A stretch of DNA of 64,000 nt, taken from Hirsutella rhossiliensis (Eukaryota > Ascomycota > Sordariomycetes > Hypocreales > Ophiocordycipitaceae). The notes below the pieces were generated by a model that was not told the DNA's origin, ran no database searches, and saw only the letters and a program-made list of their open reading frames with translations. How positions within the stretch are numbered: the first letter of the stretch is position 1; the number at the start of each line of letters is the position of its first letter. Shown here one piece after another: positions 24,100 through 35,400 of this stretch. The stretch covers positions 5,952,001 to 6,016,000 of the forward strand of contig NW_025408671.1 in NCBI RefSeq assembly GCF_020360975.1, read 5' to 3'. The position numbers and the translations under genes are program-made.

Positions 24100-24576
24100 G
24101 GGGGTAGCGGAGATAGAGGCGGGGGCTAAGGGGCCGGGCGTTACGGGTAGTAGTAGGGACGGCGTCGTTACCTTAAAGGGCAACGTAAGGGTAGCTAGCG
24201 CAGCGGAGGTAGTAGCGGCGGCGGTAGGCGCGGTAGTAGGGGCGCGGGCAGGAGTAGCGGTAGCGGCGGAGTCGTCGTCGGCCGTGCCTAGCACGGCGTT
24301 AACGAACGACTCTATACGCTCTAAGAAAGAGGAGGTAAGGGAGAGGGAGGTAGATATATCTATCGCGGAAGTTAGTATTACGGATTACGGCCTCCTACTC
24401 TATAAAGCGGGGAACTTACTAGTTAAAGTTATTATTATTATTGCTATTATTAGGGCTATTATTACTACTATAGCTATTACTATAAGTATACGTTAATAGA
24501 GCAGCCTATATAGCTAAGAACGAACTAACGCTTTAAGTAGAGTAGAACTTACTTATTACTACTATTACTATAGTTA

Positions 24577-24628
24577 AAGAAGGAAGAGAAGGAAGGGAAG
24601 GAGGAAGGGGGGGATGCCGCCTTATATA
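24577..24628 (-). promoter_or_regulatory. TATA box and CT-rich leader of the antisense gene
   Basis: On the minus strand TATATAAGG (24628-24620) is followed by an uninterrupted 37-base pyrimidine tract (24613-24577). A TATA box followed by a CT-rich tract before the start is a familiar core-promoter layout in filamentous fungi. It lies about 100 bases upstream of the first legible codons of the antisense gene. Confidence 0.5.
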
Positions 24629-24928
24629 CCCCTTAGTAGAGGAGGCTACCTAAGGCCGAGGGGATAGGCAACCTAAGGCTTACGTAGGTCTAGGCTAGCC
24701 GCCGGCTACCTAGGGGCGTATATAATAGGTTGCGCCCCTATTTAAACGGCTAGCCGGCTAATAAGTATAGAGCTAGGTTCCGGCTACCTAAGCTAATAGG
24801 TATAGGGATAATAGGGCTAGTAGGGCTAGCACGATTAATAGGAAAGGGTAGGGTAGAGCTAGCGGTATGGGCCTAATAGTACGGAAGCTATTAATAAGGC
24901 AGCGCCGCGCCGCGCTTAAGGGAGGGTA

Positions 24929-25116
24929 TTATATAAAAGTCTTTAACTATTATAAGTTATAGGCTTAGGCTATAGCTTAAGCCGTATAGTTACGTATAGA
25001 GGGCCGGATCCTATATATATATATATAGGCTAGCCGCGTATAGAAGAGCTCTATATAGCTTATTAATATTATCCTATAGATAGTACTTATATATACGCCT
25101 CTACCTACTTTATAAT
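24929..25116 (+). repeat. G2 3' LTR
   Basis: 188 bp, homologous to 18049-18234, preceded by the polypurine tract and followed by the target duplication AATAG (25117-25121). Confidence 0.83.
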
Positions 25117-27622
25117 AATAGTTTATCTTTTAGTTATATAGAATATAGTAATAACTGTATAGTATTATAAAGGCGATACCTTTTAGATACTATACCTTAA
25201 TATACTAAGTATAACTAGATATATTTATTTATATCTTTTATTATTTTATCTTAATAAAAGTCCTTTATTAGTAATTTACTAGTATATTAAGAGCTAAAGT
25301 ATCTTACTAATAGATTATTATAAAAAAGCTATATTAGCTCTTATTATAAAGCTGCTTTTAAAGGTACTATAATATAACCCTTTTATAGTAATAGTTTATT
25401 TAAGTATACTAACTAAAAACCTTTCCCTTTTAAGAAGTCTTTTATTTCTTTTAGCTTATTAACTATTATATTATCTAACTAAGTATATTTTAGTAACTTT
25501 AATAGTAGTTCTAGAACTTCTATTATATAAACCTTTATATAGTAAGCTACTTTTTTAGCGGTCTTTTTTAAAAGTAACTATTATAACTAGCTCTTTCTTA
25601 AGCTTAATTAGCTAATTATTTAAGTCTAACGCTTAAACTATTATTATTTTACTATAAATAAGCTTATATATTTTCCTTATATAAAGGTACTTTACTATAC
25701 TTATATTAACTTAAGGTTAAGTATCTCTTTACCTATAAAGACGCTTTATTATCCTTCTATATAAATATAGTATTAATAGTAGCTAGCTTTACTTATAACT
25801 TTATTAATAGTTCTAAAAATAAGGGTCTCTCGCCCTTATATCTAAATATTCTTAATAGCGCGTTTACTAGGTTTAATTTACTTATATAATACTTAATCGT
25901 AAAGTTAAATAGTACTAAATATATATACTATCTTACTTACTTTTTATTTAAGGAGGTCTAGTATATAAACGTCTAAAGGTTATAATAATTTAATAATACC
26001 TTTACTTTATACGCTGCCCCTTTAATATAATATCGTTAGTATTTAAATAACTTAATAATAGTAAATAGTTCTTAGTTTAAAATACTATAATTAAGTTAAG
26101 CTTTAGTAAACTTCCTTAACTAAAATATAGTTAAAGATTAACGCCCTTTCTTATTAAGTTAAGAGATAATCTTTACTATCGCGAATTATAATATATTTAT
26201 TTTAATATAACTATATCTTTTAAATTATAATATTAAAGGAGTAGGGCTCCTTAAAAGGTATTTTTAAGGGCTTAAAACGCTATTCTTTTAGTAGGGTTAG
26301 CTCTATACTTCTTAGTTTCTTTAATTCTTACTCCCTTTTAATAATATAGTTAAGGGCGCTATAGCTCTTAAATACTTATATATAAATCGCTAGTAGAAGT
26401 TATAAAACCTAAGAGAAACCTAAATATTATAATAAGTTATAAAATTAAGCTATTAAGCTATTACTTTTACTTATTAAGGGTCTATTAATACCTTATTAAT
26501 AAATAAGATAAACCTAAGGAACCTAACTAACTATTAATAGAAAATATACTTTAATAGTTCTATATAAATTTCTATAGCCCTTAGCCTTTCTATTACTTAT
26601 TTAATATATTTAGTATATTCTTCTCTTATTTTAAAGTATATAAAGATATTATTAAAGTAAACTATATAGAATATATCTATAAGCCCTTTAAGCGCTTAAT
26701 AGATATAGCTCTAAAATATAGCTAGTATATTAGTAAGTCTAAAGGGTATTACTAGGTATTTAAAATATCTATAACGCGTTTTAAAAGCGGTCTTTTATTT
26801 TTCTCCTTCCTAAATTTAATTATATTAATAAATATTTTATATATTAATCTTAGAAAAATACTTAGCTCCTTAATAACAGTTAATAATCTTTAAAATAAGA
26901 GGTAAAAGGTACTAATTCTTTTATAAAACTTAGTTAAGTCCTTAGTAGTTTATTTATAGGTTAAGGTACTATTTATTTTTAAAATAAAAAGGATAAGCGC
27001 CTTAGCTAGGCTCTTTAACTCTTAGATTATTTTCCTTCTTATTATATCTTAGATCTAGTTATATAATACCTAGAGTTCCCTTTATAATAAAGGGTAAATT
27101 AGTCTATAAAGAGGTTTTATATTAATTATTAAATTAAATAAGTAATCCGTTTATTCTTTAGCTAGTAGTAAGTTAGATCTATTAACTAAGAAATTATATT
27201 TTAACTAGTAAAGAGTTAATATAATTTTAGCTTATTCTTCTTATAAAATCCCTTTATCTTTATCTTTATTTAATAGTAAGATTAACTTAAGATTAAGCGC
27301 TATTATATATACCCTTACTTTATACCTATATTCTTTAAAGGAATCTATAGGGATTTTATAGGGTTTTACTACTTAGTTAATACTTAAATTACTACTATTA
27401 TTTCTATAAGATAATATAAATATATTTATCCTTTAAGGTAGTAAGTAATAAAAGGATTAGTAGTTAATTATTTAGCGTTAACTTATTATTATTAATATAG
27501 AAATAAGTAATTATCTTTTTAATACCTCTTATCTTTATTATTTAAAGTAGTACTAACTATACTTTATACTCCCTTGCCTTACTATTACTTAGCCTTAATA
27601 ACTTAAGGTATAATAGCGTTAC
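25117..27622 (-). mobile_element. Ty3/gypsy family G1, minus copy, RT/RNase H part
   Basis: Continuation of the minus-strand G1 element interrupted by G2. Integrase zinc-binding region about 25130-25500, RNase H about 25550-26300, reverse transcriptase about 26400-27100. It is the reverse complement of about 8310-10080 in the plus copy. The upstream gag part is missing, because the copia LTR at 27623 cuts it at a point equivalent to about 8310. Confidence 0.8.
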
Positions 27623-28098
27623 TATCGTGAAGTATAGCTTAATTTTATAGTTCTTAGAGATATCCCTTAGTATAAGGGACCTAGGAAGCTAAAAAATAGG
27701 TTTTAAGGAAGGAGCTAAAAAGAGGTATAGAGAGGAGGGTAGGGGTAAGAGGGGAAGTAGAAGTAATAATAGCTTCCTATAAAGGTAGGGAGGGATAAGA
27801 CGGATATACCGGTAACGGCTAGAAAGGAAGGGAAAAACCGGTAAAAAGCTTAGTAGTTAAAAGGATATTAGTAGCTTCTTTAAGTAGGATCTTCTTTATT
27901 AATTAAGATACTAAACGGGTATAAAGAGGGGCGGTAGATAGAGGAAAGAAGTAGAATTAAGGCAATATAATAATTACTCCCTTACCTTTATTACTGCCCT
28001 AGTAAGAATTAAATCTCTCTGCCCTACTTATCTAACCCCTTACTTTTAATTTTACCTTTATATATTTTTATATACTTCTTATATCTCTCTTTATAAGA
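27623..28098 (+). repeat. copia 5' LTR
   Basis: 476 bp, matching 51228-51706. It starts TATCGTGAAG and ends ATATCTCTCTTTATAAGA. The following AGTTATAAGCCC-like segment (28098-28110) is the probable primer-binding site, as it recurs next to the 5' LTR of the minus copy. Confidence 0.82.
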
Positions 28099-28099
28099 G

Positions 28100-31000
28100 T
28101 TATAAGCCCGGGTAGAATAGAATTCCTATACCTTCCGGCTATTATAGAAGGCACCTTTCTTATATCCCTTATAGCTTCCTTTTACCCCTCTTACTAGAAA
28201 AGCCGATTTTTAACTAACTTTTCTACCCCCCCTCTTTTATAAAGATAATAAAAACCGACTCCTCTACCGTCCCTATAGTCTATAGGACGATTCTTATAGA
28301 GCCCTAAGATTAAGATAAGTAGGTAAAGGAGCTACGGGCTTATATAGATAGAACTATCTATAATTTAGTCTTCTTTAATAAGTAGGACCCTCTTAAGCCC
28401 CCTCTTTATCCTAGGGCAATAGAATTTATAGAGGGAGCTTCCCTCTTCTCCGAGCTAACCTTTATATAATAGAGAGCTTTTTCTACTACCTTAGGTAACT
28501 ATAAGAGTTATCGTAAGGAATACCTTTATAAGATAAAGCTACTAACTACTATACGCACGGCGATAACGGAATCTGTTAGTGCTATAAAGCTAATTACTCT
28601 TTAAGAGGAAGAGACTCCTAGGTAATAGCTTTTAAAGCTCGAGACCTCGATAGCTCCCTTAAGGGGCTATATAACTAACCGTATTAGGAAGACCTATACG
28701 GCCTACCTAAGAGCCTTTTTTACTAGGAACCTACTAGCTTCTTTATAGCTAGCTAAGTAAGAAGAAATCCTTAAGGAAGCTAATTAATACTTCCTTATAA
28801 AAGCTCTTTCTAGCTAGTAGCTATAGGATATATCTCTACTAATAAAGCCTATTAGTAACGGTTACTTAACTATCTTTTAAGAGGCTAGCTAGGAACTAAA
28901 TAAAGAGGCTACTAGAGTATAATAGTAAGTAGTCTTATTCCTTTATAGCTAGTACTCGACCTAGTTAGCTCGACCTGCTGCCCCTATAGCTGCTATAGCC
29001 CCTATTACTATAGCTCCCGCTACTACTACTATAGCTATTACTCCTTTAGCTCCTCTTCCCTTAAGAGCCTTAACGCCGTCGTTAACTATAGCTGCGGCCC
29101 TAGCCCCGGCTACGTATCTTACTCTAGGCCCGGCCCCGGTCCCGTTAGTTAGACCGGCCCGACTAGTCCCCTAATAGACCTTTTAGTCCGTTAGTCGAAA
29201 AATTAAGGAACTAGTCGAAATCGAACCTTTTTATTAAAATTAGTAATAAGGGGTAAAAAGGGGGGTTTTTTAAGAAGACCTTCTAGATTAGGATAAGAAT
29301 TCCTTAAAGAAATAAAAGACTAAGCGAAACAGCTGCCTAGCCTATAAATACCTAGGCTATCGATTATTATAATACTAGTAGGTCTTTAAGGAAAACCGAC
29401 CTAAAGGATTTAACCCTTTAAAGAGGCTATAAGAAATAATATAATAGTCTCTTAAGGAGGACCCCTCGTTATAGAAGAAGATAGACGAGATTCGGGTTAC
29501 TAAGAAATAGTAATAAACGCCGCCGCCCTTATTTAAGCTATAAATTTAAGGAAAAATCGTTAGTATAGTAAATCTAGCCTTTATCTTTCCTATAGATTAA
29601 TAAGGCTAAAACTAACCGTTAGAGCCCTTTAATTATCCCTTACGAAAATTAGCTATCCTTAACTCCGGTACTTTCCTCGATATCTATAATATACTCTTAC
29701 GATTCCGGTCCTTTAAGGAGGCACGAAGGGAATACCTTATTACCGTGGAATTAACTATATAGATAGAGGGATATAAAAGGGTGAATTTTACGATAAAATT
29801 ACCTAATAGGTTTATACGAATTCTTTAACGAAAAAGGGTAGCTTTTTACCCTTGATTTTTAACGAGCTTAATTTCCTTCCGCCTTCTTCGAAAGGAAGGG
29901 ATCTTCTAGGATACGACGTCTAAGCCGACGAGGCTAGTCTAAAAGAATTAGACTATTAGGCTTATCGAGGAAAAATTCGGTTAATTTATTCTCGAATTCT
30001 AACCTATCCTTAGGAAGGAACCTCTTAAAAAGTTAGCTTTCCCTACTAAGAGGAATAGGTCTACTATAAAGGACCCTTTTTTAGTAGCCTAAGGAGACGG
30101 CATTCTTTAGTATATACGACTTAGTTACCTAGGCCCCTTAGCTTTATATAAGCTAGGCTAATAATAAGGTATATAAATAAGGGGCCTAAAGACCGTTAAA
30201 TATAAATACTACGGCTAAGGAAAGACTAAGAGATAAATTTCTAGACGAACGCCTTTATAGCTAGACTAGCTATATAAGGAAATTTAGGTCGACTAGACCG
30301 ATATCTTTAGGGATTAAGAAAGTTTTATTAGAGTAATGTTTTTTATAGACGCCTTTTTAAGGATAGTTTTCCCCTATTTCTTATAGACCTACCTAAGTAA
30401 GTATAACTAGTTTACCCTCTAAGACTTCGTTAATTAGATAAAATCCTACTTTAGCTATAAAGTAAAGAAGATATAGTTTAATAGAGAGCTATTTACGAAA
30501 GATATCTTAAAGTAGCTTTAAAAAAGGGGCATTTTACCCCTCCCGTTAGTACTAAATACCTAAGCTTAGAACGGAGGGGTAGAAAGATTAAGGGGTGCTA
30601 TAATAAAAAGGGCCTATATAATAAGACTTACTATAAGGCTTCTATATAACCTTTAGAGGGAAGTCGTTAAGACCGCCTATTACCTTTAAAACTAGACCCT
30701 AAGGGACCTTAGGGGACTAAGGGACTATAGGGACCTAGAGACCCTTATTAAGACCTAAGAAATAAACTAGAAATCCCCCCTTAAGCTTATTACGAAGAAG
30801 AGGGCCTCGCTAGCCTACCTTTATACCTACGGCTATAAGGTATACGCAATAACTACCGATATATAGCTAAAAAGGAAGAAGAAAAGAAAGCTTAATCCTA
30901 GAGCCTTTATTAGTTACCTCGTTAGTTATAATTCTACGAATATCTTTTAAATCTAGATTCCGCTTTTATAAAAGGATATTTCGACTAGGGATATAATTTT

Positions 31001-31609
31001 CGACGAATCTAGCTTCTTTAATAGAAAGAGGGATTAATAGCCCCTCTTACTCTCTTAATATTAGCTAATTTAAAAGATTTAAATCCCCCCTTCTTAATAG
31101 TCTTAAAAAGAGGTCCTAGATAAGGAAATAAAAGAAGAAACTAACGTCGAAGTAGTTAAAGATAACGCCGACTTTAAAGAAGAAGGAAAAGAGGAAGCTA
31201 CTAGATTAGATAATCTAGATAAAGAAGGAGACTAAAGGAAAGTAGTAGAGCTAGAATACGCCTGCCTCCCTACGCCTCCTCTTATAAAATAAAAAGAAGA
31301 TCTAGAAGCAGCTTTCTTTATTAGTCTTCCCGTCTTAACCCTTAAGGGGGTAGGAAAGGCACCTCTTTTAAAGGATTACCCGGCTGCCTTTTTATCCCTA
31401 CTTCGAGAAGTAAAGGAAGGTATAGGGCCCAATATAAAAGAAGACTAACCTCTCCCTTATTTCGATCGTTTTTCCGACTTCTACCTAACGCTAATAGAAG
31501 ATAGTTCCTATAGAGCGTTTATAGTAGGTCGGCTTTTTAAGCTACTATTAGCAAGGAAGGTATATAAAAGAGACCTCCTAGACCTACTAGTAAACTAAAA
31601 GTAGCTAGA
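28100..31609 (+). pseudogene. copia gag and integrase remnant
   Basis: Gag-like sequence 28400-29200, with a proline/alanine-rich stretch near 28950-29160. Integrase core about 30200-30700, recognised from FFIDAF (first catalytic Asp) near 30340 and NGGVERLRG at 30569, the typical copia N-G-x-x-E-R block. An acidic spacer (31110-31250) leads into the reverse transcriptase, which is cut by G3 at 31614. Stops are RIP-type. Confidence 0.75.
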
Positions 31610-31614
31610 AAAAC
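31610..31614. repeat. Target site duplication AAAAC (left) of G3
   Basis: AAAAC just before the left LTR is repeated at 41427-41431 just after the right LTR. The copia sequence on both sides joins when G3 is removed. Confidence 0.9.
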
Positions 31615-32324
31615 TATTACGGGACACCTTATAGTCGATAATCTAGGTACCCGGAACGATATCTGCTTCCCCTAAGGAAGACACCCCTAACTCCCTAAGG
31701 CTCCCCGCGGAAGAAGGAACCTAGAAGCTACCGGGCAAACTCCGGGAAATCACCCGGAATTCCCGGAAACGATAACTAAGCGGATTATATAGACATTTTA
31801 CGGAGATTTCCCCTAAGGACATATTATACAGGGAATATACTATAATTTCCCGAGTAATAATAAGTTCCTTAAGGACTATACCGATATTTCCCTAAGAAGT
31901 TACTACGAGAATATAGCGGGGAAATTATAGAGAAATACCTATGCCTACCTAAGGAAAATACCGGGAAATACCGCTAAGACACCGCACTACTATCGTACGA
32001 TTATAAGGTTAAGATATTACTCGGTTAAAGCCCTAAGTAAGGTCTTACGCTCGCTATAGTATATATAGAGGATAGAGAACCCGCTAGATTTTAGGCGGGC
32101 AAAGAAGAATATAGATAGTTATTACTACTCTTACTTTAACTTATAAGACCGGTAGCTAGTCCGTATTTAACGCGCGTAATAACGTACGGTAGCTAGTCCG
32201 TATAATATATTTAAAACCTACGTACGGTAGCTAGTCTGTTTTATTACCCGTTAGACCTATACCGGATCTAGGCAGACGGTAAGGTTAACGTACTAGCCCC
32301 GTACTAAGGGACTAGTATATAATA
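31615..32324 (+). repeat. G3 5' LTR with internal 17-bp repeats
   Basis: 710 bp, same length as its partner. Near its 3' end a TACGGTAGCTAGTCCGT-like unit appears three times (about 32149, 32185 and 32223), 36-38 bp apart, and again in the 3' LTR (about 41251-41341). Such spaced repeats in an LTR may be binding sites, but this is inference. Confidence 0.88.
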
Positions 32325-32479
32325 AATAGTAGCAATTCTAATTCCCCTAAAAATCTATTCTCCTAAAAGTCTACCTTTAGTAGAATAGAAGATAAAAAAT
32401 AATAAATAAAACGAGTTAACCTCGACTTATAAACCCCGATATCTTCTTAGGAAGAAAGCTCCTACTCGCGTACTAATAA

Positions 32480-35400
32480 ATACTAGCTTCCTAATCTCTT
32501 TTTACGGAGGAAATACTTAGGGAACTCCGGATAGAGGTAGAACTTCGACGTATTAAAGCTTAAGCATTATAGAGCTTTTATTAGCGGTTAGAAAGATACC
32601 TATTTCTAGGATATTTCCCGTTAAGTGCTTACGGAAACGGAAGATAGCCGGATCGCCTACCCTAGCGGTAGGAACGACGCCCGGAGGAATTAAGAGCGGA
32701 ACTTCTACGATACGACTTACTAGCCTACCTAGCCGATCGTTAAAGCCTATAGGAACGAATTAATAACCTAGAATACGTTCTAGCGACGAGGCAATATTAG
32801 CTACGAGTAATAGAGCCGTATAGAAATCGGCATAGTATAGCTTCCCCCGCCCCGCCTTAACCACCTCTATCGGAAGGATAAAGCCCTAGAAGTTTGCTAA
32901 GAAGTTCGCTAAACTACGATAAATAAAATAGGGAAGAACCTCTAAATAATACTACCCCTAGCGGCACGTTCGCGATAATAACCCCGGCGAACTAGCTAGT
33001 AAGTCTAATTATAGAGGAAGCTCTTACGAGACTACTAGTAAAAGCTATAGTAAGAGAAACTAAAGATAATACTACCGTAAACCCTCCTCGAGCACCCCTA
33101 GCACGTATTAGACTAGAAGATATAGGGAAGTTTAACCCCGCTAGCCCCTTCGATATAACGTTCGACGTCCTCGAAGAAACCGAGAAAACGATTATATATA
33201 GAAGCGTCGATTAATTTATCGATTCCCTAAAACGGGTAGCTATCCGCGGACTAGAATACGCTAACGAACTAGTAATACTAATCCTTAGCTTACTCCGCGG
33301 AACCGCTATTAAATAGTATTCCGGCGATCTTAGCGAATCCGACTAAGCTATACTTTATACCCTAGACTAGGGATATACCGCTTAGTGCAATAAACTATAA
33401 AAACGCTTCGCTATCCGGCCGGAAGTAGCTTTAAGATCGTTATAAATAGAACGATTTACTACCTTAGATATTATAAACGGAGCCGACTTCCGTAGATAGA
33501 TATTAAAGCTCCGCTAAAAAGCGAAAGTAGTACTATACTTAGAAGAGCACCTTACTATACTAGTCTATTAACGACTAGACGTATTACTACGAGAATCATT
33601 CCGCCGACCTACCGGTCTAGAATTATTCGATACCTAGCTTAACGACTACGAGTAACTTATCCTATAGTTAGAAACTAAGCTAACGGTCGGGTTATAGGGA
33701 AAGATAAGCAACGTAGTAAAAGGACGCGTATAAGGCGGGTCACGCGAAACTAAGAACGAGACCACGGTAAACCCTACCCTATCTATAGCTAAACTAACCG
33801 GCTAGAAACCCCGGGAACGAGGATAATTCTAATAGAAAGGAAATACGACGACCACGTCGGGATAGAATAATCTACGCCGGATAGACGGGGGCCTAGCACT
33901 AAACTAGTTAACTAGTCCCTAAACTAGACTACGGCCTTAGGATTCGAAACTAAAGGAGGGCTCTCGGGAAAACCTAATCGTTATTAACCTCGCCCGTTAG
34001 CTTTAAGCGGCACTAACCAACGACTAGGGCGGGATCTATCTTTCCTAGGAAATATAATACTAGATCCTATTTACCTAGGACGAAGGGCTAGAAGATAGTA
34101 ATACTACCGCCGACGTAGGAGAAGAAACTAAAGAAATAAAAGACGAGATTCTATTCGTTCCCGATATAATAGAACTAGAACCTATAGGACCGAGCCGTTC
34201 GCCTAGAATACTAAGGAACTAGCTAACTATAAGAGCGGCGCTATAAACCGAAATATTAAATCTATCGAGGCTGTCCTAGTTTATATACGCCTAGATATCC
34301 GTCTTTAGAACTAAAGGCCTAGACTAGCTATTAAACGTATACATAGACTCTAGTATAGCCCGCTTTATAATTAGGGAAGACTAGCTTAACTACTTTAACG
34401 ACGTAACCCTCGACTAAACCTAGTAGGTCCTACTATCTAGTATAGGGAAAAGCTAAACTAAGGGTTAGGCGACCTTAATAATAAACATCCTAGGGAAATA
34501 GGGAACAGGATTTAAGGTTAGATAATTTACTATCGGCGCCTAGGTAGTCTAGACCCTATCCATAGGATTATTACTTAGATAAGATTTCTTAGTACTAAAC
34601 GAAGTTAATATCCTAAATTCTAAGGGAATAATATCTATCGGCTTATACGGCAACCTAATAGTCGTAGCTCGCTTAACCCGACGGGGCTACGCGATCCGTC
34701 GTCGGGTTACGTGCTAAGCTAACGTCGACGTCCCTATATATAGTATAGAACGCCTACCGGCGTAGATTAAGGACGTACTAAGGGATCGTAACCTAGTATT
34801 CTTTCCGAGAGACCTATCCTTAGCCTATAACCTAATCCGAGGTATAACCCTAGTTACGGCGGTTAATACTACCGCTCGCCGCGTTAGATTTAAGAAAGGA
34901 TAGCACTTAGGAATACTAGTAGACCTTAGCGACGAAATATAGTTCTTATAAATCGACCTACCTAAGGAAACCCTAGCTAGGGTAACTCCGACTAAAGAGC
35001 CGGCTATACGGAAAACCATAGAACGTAGCAACCTATACTAGGTTACTAACCTATCGGTAGAAACCCCGGAGGAAGGGAGCCCTAAGTCCGCCGGAGGGGA
35101 ACTCCCTCTATAGATATATAGATAGACTCTAAACTATAAGATTAGGATTTTACGAGACTATAGCCTCCCGGAAATAACTACTCTAGAGGACGTTAAAATC
35201 TATAATTAGGACCCCGCGTTTATAGAAAAGATCTAATATACTATCGCCTCCTTCCCGACCCTATAGAAGGACTAGGGTACTATTAAGGTCTACCTAGACC
35301 ACTATATACGCATTCCGCTAATAGAAAATTAGCACCTACGTAAACTAGCGTCTAGGGCTTACCCGCTTAGCTAGAAGGATAAGGCCCTAATCGACTAGAC

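Larger units (their letters stand above)
23382..24480 (-). pseudogene. Antisense, intron-containing Ala-rich/coiled-coil gene inside G2
   Basis: Minus-strand gene convergent with G2 pol, the two ends almost touching at 23381/23382. Exon 1 (about 24480-24100) reads LERIESFVNAVLG, then a long Ala/Thr/Pro stretch. Exon 2 (about 24034-23754) is Arg/Tyr/Ala-rich, with YIRYTS-ELPYAD and LTAAVAAYYNLRALER. Exon 3 (23704-about 23382) has three TTTPAAAA repeats, an LIGLEGRLSALES heptad-like helix, then acidic Asp/Asn/Glu-rich sequence. Joining the exons at the predicted splice sites keeps frame at both junctions. Remaining stops (TAG/TAA) are RIP-type. No initiator ATG survives, so the start is uncertain. 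Product not recognised; a captured host gene or element accessory gene are both possible. Confidence 0.6.
18049..25116 (+). mobile_element. Complete Ty3/gypsy chromovirus G2 (7.07 kb)
   Basis: LTR pair of 186 and 188 bp, 5-bp target duplication, then plus-strand gag zinc knuckle, protease, reverse transcriptase, RNase H, integrase and chromodomain ending near 23381. A polypurine tract (TAAGGGAGGG, 24917-24926) precedes the 3' LTR. Unlike neighbouring elements it is GC-rich (many CG and GGC runs) yet CA/TG-poor, so RIP acted on a GC-rich template. Between pol and the 3' LTR it holds about 1.5 kb with a convergent, intron-containing antisense gene (see 23382-24480). Confidence 0.87.

Noticed and set aside
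24284..24496. 70-codon plus-strand open frame in G2
   Set aside because: Lies opposite exon 1 of the antisense gene; its run of isoleucines comes from ATT repeats.
32149..32239. Possible CRISPR-like array in the G3 LTR
   Set aside because: Only three units with AT-rich spacers, repeated exactly in both LTRs of a eukaryotic retroelement.
34825..35031. 68-codon minus-strand open frame in G3 pol
   Set aside because: Antisense shadow in a protease/RT region.
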